Shown: one piece after another, positions 7,201-10,122 of the stretch
How positions within the stretch are numbered: position 1 is the stretch's first letter
Layout: every line of letters starts with the position of its first letter
NCBI GenBank assembly: GCA_018672145.1
Contig: JABHGH010000072.1
Span: forward strand, 1-10,122
Source of the DNA: Flavobacteriaceae bacterium
GTDB lineage: Bacteria > Bacteroidota > Bacteroidia > Flavobacteriales > Flavobacteriaceae
Length of the DNA: 10,122 nt
Direction of reading: 5' to 3'
Position numbers and translations under genes: made by a program
The notes under the pieces: model-generated
What the model was told of the DNA's origin: nothing
What the model saw: only the letters and a program-made list of their open reading frames with translations
Databases searched by the model: none

Positions 7201-10122
7201 TCCTCTTGCAAGCTCAACTGAGATAAACGGGTTCGTGCCCACGACTTGTCCGTCTATTAGCCATGAATAAGATGTGATTTGACCCTTGTGATGTGCGCTA
7301 GCTGAACCGTCAAGATAAACTTGTTCTGTGCCATCCCCATTTTCATCCCATTGAATGATATCAGGCCCTGCATTGGCTATAATCCCGTCTCCTGTGCCGA
7401 CTTCGCCATACCCATTCCATCGGAATACTCTAACATAATCAATGAGCATCTTACCAGGCAATTCTGCGGTGACATCACTGTTTTGAGCTGCATCTGTAAA
7501 GTTGCCACCCACAGCTAGATTAATTATAAGGAAAAAAGGGAGGTGAAACTCTTCAGCATCTCCACCGAGTGGGAAGGGACCGGTGTAAAAATCATACTCC
7601 ACTCCGTTATCGACAACAGTCAATCGAATTTCGTTGGGATCCCAATACATACGATACGTCAAGAATCGATTGGTGAGCGTCGTTGCTTTTTGATAGGGCT
7701 TGGTGTAGTATTTGTCATTCGAAATACTTGCCGCACAGCTTTCATTTCCTCCTGAACACGCATCATCGGAATAGAATATAATATTCCCGCCGACGACCTC
7801 GTCCTCATTAGAGTTTTCAAAACCTTCGTCAAAGAGTGCTTGTTTTTTATACCCCATTTCCATCATATCAATTTCGCCAGATTTTGGCCAACCAACTTCG
7901 GAAAGATTATTTCCCAAAAGCCAAAAGGCGGGCCAAAGACCCGTTGATAAATTATCTGGCACTTTGATTCTAGTTTCAACCAAGCCGTATTTGACGCTCA
8001 AATTCCCCTCTGTTTTCACTCGGCCTGAGGTATAGGAGTATCCGCCTTGTTCTTGTGTTTTTGCTTCAATAACAAGGGCGCTATTGTTTTCCTCGTTTGG
8101 GATAGACTCGATCGAAAGATTGTCTTCAGTATAATATTGTAATTCTTGATTCCCCCAACCACATAAGTCTTGATCACAGCCGTCACCAATTTCGGGTGTC
8201 CAAATTCCCGAATCAAAAGAATTGAAATTGTCTTGCCAAAGGAGTTCGCGAACGTCAATTTTGACATAATCAATAGATGAATTCCCTTGACTGTCAATAA
8301 CTTTAAGTTGCAAGTTATGAACGCCACTAGCTAGAGCGAGTTCTGCGATTGACTCTTGCGCAAGTACGATTCCGTTTTCACTCCATTCATAAGATGCTAT
8401 GGGGCCATAACTTGAGGTACCATCAATAGTTACGGATTCAACACCGTCTTGATCCAAGTCTTCGGCAACAATATCTGCCCCTGCATTTGCAATCACAGAA
8501 CCATTTGGGAAGGATACATTTCCTTGCCCATTCCATTCTTTCACACGAACATAATCGATATATAATTTTCCTGGCAACGGAGCAGAGATGTCGTCAGTGT
8601 CATAAAGTCCTGTAAAACTTCCTCCTACGGCCAAGTTTAGCAAGAAGTAATAGGGCTTTGTAAACGCCTCTTCTTTTGGGCTAATCGGAAAAGGATTGGT
8701 GTAGAGATCATGTTCGGTATTGCCATCCACAACGGTCAAGCGAATTTGGCTTTCATTCCAATACATTCGATAGGTAACATAACGATTATTGAGCCCTGAA
8801 CTGGGAGTGTATGGGGTTGTGTAGTATTTGTCAAAGGCGATACTTGCCGCACAGGTGGGGTTATCGGTATCACAAGCGCCACTGGCATACCAAAGGAGAT
8901 TGGCACGTACAAAATTGTTTGGCGAACCTGAGAAACCTTCCGCCTGTCTTTCACTGACCGAATGTCCCATTTCCATCATGTCAATCTCTCCACAATAAGG
9001 CCAACCAACTTCCCTGTGATTGATACCTAAGAGCCAAGCCGCAGGCCATAACCCGTCTTTTACATCGGGGGCTTTCATTCTCACTTCCACAACACCATAC
9101 TGGATGGCAACTTTGTTTTCCGTGGTTACTTTTCCTGAAGAGTATTCATTGATTCCAACGGATTGTTTTTTGGCTTCTAAAACAAGGGCAAAGTTGCCGG
9201 GCTCTTCGCTAATTTCTTCAATAGACACATTGTCTGCTTGATAGGTTTGCAACTCTTGATTTCCCCAACCGCATAAGTCCTCTTCGCAACCATTTCCGAT
9301 ATCGATATTCCAATAATCGCTATTAAAGGTGTTAAAATTATCTTCCCAAATAATGTCACCAATTTCACTATCGCCCACGTTCACCTTCAGTAAATCTTCA
9401 CTTTTGTTACCATCTTCATCAGCTACAGTTAATGTAAACACATGTGTGCCGGAATCTAGGTCGATCTCGTGTGTTTTGGAAGTTGCAACGACATTTCCAT
9501 CAAGTGTCCACGTATAGCTCGAAATAGGACCGTAGCTGCCAGACCCATCTAAAAGAAGGGTTTCATCATCCTGTATTTTTTTGTTTGCCCCTGCGTTTGC
9601 CATGACTTGCTCTGCACCAAACACTTGACCCCTTCCGTTCCATTTTTTGATTCGAACATAGTCGATATACATTTTTCCAGGAAAACCAGCGGTCACTTGT
9701 GATGCCGTAGTTGCATCTGTGAAGTTGCCGCCAACAGCTAGGTTTAGAAGAAGATAAAATGGTTTGGTAAATGCAGCAGACGCATCGCCAATAGGGAAGG
9801 GACCAGTATACAGGTTTTGTACTAGGCCGTTGTCATCAACAGTAAGTCTGATTTGTTTTTCGTCCCAATACATTCTGTAGATCATAAAACGATCGGTCAT
9901 TGTGTCAGCAGTGTGATAGGGTTTGTTATAATACTTGTCAAACGAGATGCTTGCTGCACAGTCTTGATTTTGGTCAGAACAGGCATCGTCCTCGTAAAAT
10001 ATTAGATTGGCTGCAACGAGATTGTTTTCGTTTGCTGAAGGAAATTCTTGTTCGTTACGAAAGGTGGAATTATGCCCCATTTCCATGATGTCCATTTCGC
10101 CGCAGTAGGGCCAGCCGTCAGA
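4288..10122 (-). CDS. Multi-catalytic secreted GH16 beta-glucanase (laminarinase-like), 5' truncated
   Basis: Open from the right window edge, so the true start is outside; residues are numbered from the Met at 10095. Domain order: GH16-A C-terminal half (to 153), PKD (162-240), GH16-B (247-523), PKD (531-616), GH16-C (618-894), PKD (904-990), five PKD repeats (995-1445), F5/8-type-C/CBM32-like (1448-1573), FN3-like (1580-1671), unnamed Cys-bounded beta domain (1677-1779), thrombospondin type 3 repeats (1783-1846), T9SS type A sorting domain (1854-1935, YPIPTTG at 1857-1863). All three GH16 centres keep E-x-D-x-x-E: E0/D2/E5, E370/D372/E375 and E741/D743/E746 (nucleophile first, acid/base last). 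The motifs GWGNQELQ, LWPAxWLLG, NLAVGGxFT and IDYVRV are laminarinase-like (endo-1,3-beta-glucanase), but another beta-glycan is possible. It is exported by Sec, then by the T9SS to the surface or medium. No SusC/SusD genes are visible. No clear terminator follows the stop. Confidence 0.9.
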   Translation of the reverse strand, partial: SDGWPYCGEMDIMEMGHNSTFRNEQEFPSANENNLVAANLIFYEDDACSDQNQDCAASISFDKYYNKPYHTADTMTDRFMIYRMYWDEKQIRLTVDDNGLVQNLYTGPFPIGDASAAFTKPFYLLLNLAVGGNFTDATTASQVTAGFPGKMYIDYVRIKKWNGRGQVFGAEQVMANAGANKKIQDDETLLLDGSGSYGPISSYTWTLDGNVVATSKTHEIDLDSGTHVFTLTVADEDGNKSEDLLKVNVGDSEIGDIIWEDNFNTFNSDYWNIDIGNGCEEDLCGWGNQELQTYQADNVSIEEISEEPGNFALVLEAKKQSVGINEYSSGKVTTENKVAIQYGVVEVRMKAPDVKDGLWPAAWLLGINHREVGWPYCGEIDMMEMGHSVSERQAEGFSGSPNNFVRANLLWYASGACDTDNPTCAASIAFDKYYTTPYTPSSGLNNRYVTYRMYWNESQIRLTVVDGNTEHDLYTNPFPISPKEEAFTKPYYFLLNLAVGGSFTGLYDTDDISAPLPGKLYIDYVRVKEWNGQGNVSFPNGSVIANAGADIVAEDLDQDGVESVTIDGTSSYGPIASYEWSENGIVLAQESIAELALASGVHNLQLKVIDSQGNSSIDYVKIDVRELLWQDNFNSFDSGIWTPEIGDGCDQDLCGWGNQELQYYTEDNLSIESIPNEENNSALVIEAKTQEQGGYSYTSGRVKTEGNLSVKYGLVETRIKVPDNLSTGLWPAFWLLGNNLSEVGWPKSGEIDMMEMGYKKQALFDEGFENSNEDEVVGGNIIFYSDDACSGGNESCAASISNDKYYTKPYQKATTLTNRFLTYRMYWDPNEIRLTVVDNGVEYDFYTGPFPLGGDAEEFHLPFFLIINLAVGGNFTDAAQNSDVTAELPGKMLIDYVRVFRWNGYGEVGTGDGIIANAGPDIIQWDENGDGTEQVYLDGSASAHHKGQITSYSWLIDGQVVGTNPFISVELARGSYSATLTVSDDQGNESTDELLITISSGGLAPIANAGPDQSVEDENDDDLVNITLDGSQSEAVAAPIETYTWSENDVLLAEGVNPTIELSTGVHTITLEVADEDEQTATDDVIITVIDPNNVLPTADAGEDQTINDNDGDDSVDVSFDGANSFDTDGTIESYVWRANGEEIASEVSITQSFLTGVYTIELTVTDDDGGTDSDSFTLTVVDPDNNPPVANAGDDIFVIDENLDAVEDILLDGSLSTDSDGTIATYQWIENDIVIGTEEELEITLPLGEHNITLKTTDDDGVSSTDEMIVIVNQLPVADAGEEILVSDSDDNGSHQVVLDASNSSDSDGTLSAYSWVYDNAEIGTQQSISYVFDVGVHIATLKVTDNFGSTATDMVTIYVASLDNTPPIANAGEDIEQYANIGSNTLAVTLDGTASNDADGNIHVYKWRKGENEIGSGSTPTVNLEVGTHELQLEVTDNEGAKDNDNVLVTVLRKVNIALEKPVTVSSSEAQYSPELAVDGDYETRWGSLFQDPQWIVIDLEARYAVNQVVLYWEEASAREYEIQVSDDNNNWTSVYSTSSGNGETDNLTLSGVGRFIRMLATSRNTEYGYSLFEFEVYGEVTSGGDNSAPTSLSASLVSTTSTTATFSLLAEDDSGYVLFSIEQGNNEQLFSGVSAVESTITYSGLTPETSYDFNIRVKDNSGNEYPEIKTITLTTPPSENNSCSGESNEASEGSFDIGYSYSFSTSGTDVTIEFQLLDEKDDLVAYLWQESPFSELAMENIGERKFRAVLGGQTVGNNISYACKFAFANGLAATKYFQYTVGDDCLPSDDDDDDGISNDVDQCPNTPAGANVDGLGCVIPSPEDSDGDGISNDDDQCPNTPAGASVDEVGCEVVTTTGELIVYPIPTTGNLEILIKGNDKIVRTFIFSLSGKVVIDKAFVVPTDRIVKTDISALTKGIYILCVEGNSVRTIQKIIKIDSAE
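4558..4749 (-). repeat. Thrombospondin type 3 repeats with a GAY codon run
   Basis: Two DxDxDGISND.DQCPNTPAGA.VD..GC units (residues about 1783-1811 and 1818-1845), the calcium-binding spacer commonly placed before T9SS or OmpA-type C-terminal domains. The first unit starts with six consecutive Asp codons, written on the + strand as repeated gtc/atc triplets around 4731-4749. Such a run could gain or lose triplets in frame without breaking the gene. Confidence 0.8.
4759..5067 (-). other. Unnamed cysteine-bounded beta domain in the glucanase
   Basis: Residues 1677-1779 between the FN3-like domain and the thrombospondin repeats. Cysteines mark both ends (C1677 and C1779), with a third at C1757. 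The core alternates hydrophobic and polar residues in a beta pattern: VTIEFQLLD, then LVAYLWQESPF, a middle strand region, then ISYACKFAFANGLAATKYFQYTVGD. I recall similar segments near the C-termini of flavobacterial GH16 and other glycan-degrading enzymes but know no family name. A carbohydrate-binding role is a guess from position. Confidence 0.5.
5761..7113 (-). repeat. Array of five PKD domains
   Basis: Five consecutive PKD-type beta-sandwich repeats of about 87-92 residues: 7113-6850, 6837-6574, 6561-6301, 6297-6037 and 6021-5761. Each begins (P)xAxAG(D/E/P)(D/E), has an LDG-S core (variants FDGAN and LDASN), then a YxW strand, and ends in a T(L/V)xVxDxxG..DxxxxxV segment. Acidic runs such as DENDDD and NDNDGDD near the start of several repeats suggest calcium binding. 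PKD arrays in secreted polysaccharidases act mainly as extended spacers. With the three linker PKDs the protein has at least eight. Confidence 0.85.
7126..10122 (-). repeat. Tandem GH16-PKD units, three copies (first partial)
   Basis: The same two-domain unit occurs three times. Unit A has GH16 at 10122-9637 (cut by the edge) and PKD at 9612-9376; unit B has GH16 at 9357-8527 and PKD at 8505-8248; unit C has GH16 at 8244-7414 and PKD at 7386-7126. Each GH16 ends IDYVR(I/V)..WNG.G, and each linker PKD starts ANAG. All three share an ACxxxNxxCAASI.xDKYY segment after the active site, and B and C both show a GC(E/D)(E/Q)DLCGWGNQELQ segment. The cysteine pairs suggest conserved disulfides. A and B have Cys two residues before the nucleophile (YCGE), while C has Ser (KSGE). 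Protein similarity is high but the DNA has diverged, so the duplication is not recent. Confidence 0.85.

Noticed and set aside
4288..10095. Opposite-strand and out-of-frame ORFs of 60-100 codons inside the glucanase gene
   Set aside because: They are shadows of the long coding frame: low-complexity translations with no recognisable domains, in a region fully explained by the GH16/PKD protein.

Overview
The window looks like a chromosomal piece from a marine member of the Bacteroidota, most likely a flavobacterium. Three things point there: two proteins with C-terminal type IX secretion (T9SS) sorting domains, a multi-catalytic GH16 glycan hydrolase built with PKD and thrombospondin-type-3 spacers, and a carotenoid cluster of the myxol/saproxanthin type (CrtA-like, CrtD-like, CruF-like). 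Start codons are preceded by A/T-rich sequence rather than clear Shine-Dalgarno sites, and one TAnnTTTG-type -7 promoter box is visible, as is usual in this phylum. Taxonomy is inferred from gene content only.

Left part, + strand (1-3515). The 3' end of a crtA-related carotenoid hydroxylase gene overlaps, by ATGA, a CrtI/CrtD-type desaturase gene. After a 205-bp A/T-rich spacer with a stem-loop comes a 232-aa secreted T9SS cargo protein of unknown function, closed by a strong intrinsic terminator. Next, apparently from its own promoter, is a cruF-type carotenoid 1,2-hydratase gene, whose stop codon overlaps the first two bases of a tRNA-Arg(CCU) gene. The three carotenoid enzymes would modify the open psi-end of gamma-carotene or a hydroxylated derivative: CruF hydrates C1',2', CrtD desaturates C3',4', and the CrtA-like enzyme hydroxylates C2'. 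That gives a saproxanthin or myxol end group.

Middle, - strand (3543-4153). A two-gene unit encodes a small three-helix membrane protein followed 2 bp later by a 70-aa Cro/C1-type regulator. An 8-bp perfect inverted repeat lies just upstream and is a candidate operator.

Right part, - strand (4288-10122). One gene, truncated at its 5' end by the window edge, encodes at least 1944 residues of a secreted enzyme. In order it has the C-terminal half of a GH16 domain, a PKD domain, a complete GH16, PKD, another complete GH16, PKD, five further PKD domains, an F5/8-type-C (CBM32-like) domain, an FN3-like domain, a cysteine-bounded beta domain I cannot name, thrombospondin type 3 repeats and a T9SS sorting domain. 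The GH16 sequences look laminarinase-like. The most unusual feature is the presence of three separately encoded GH16 catalytic centres in one polypeptide, all with intact ExDxxE motifs. I see no CRISPR array, insertion sequence or phage gene.
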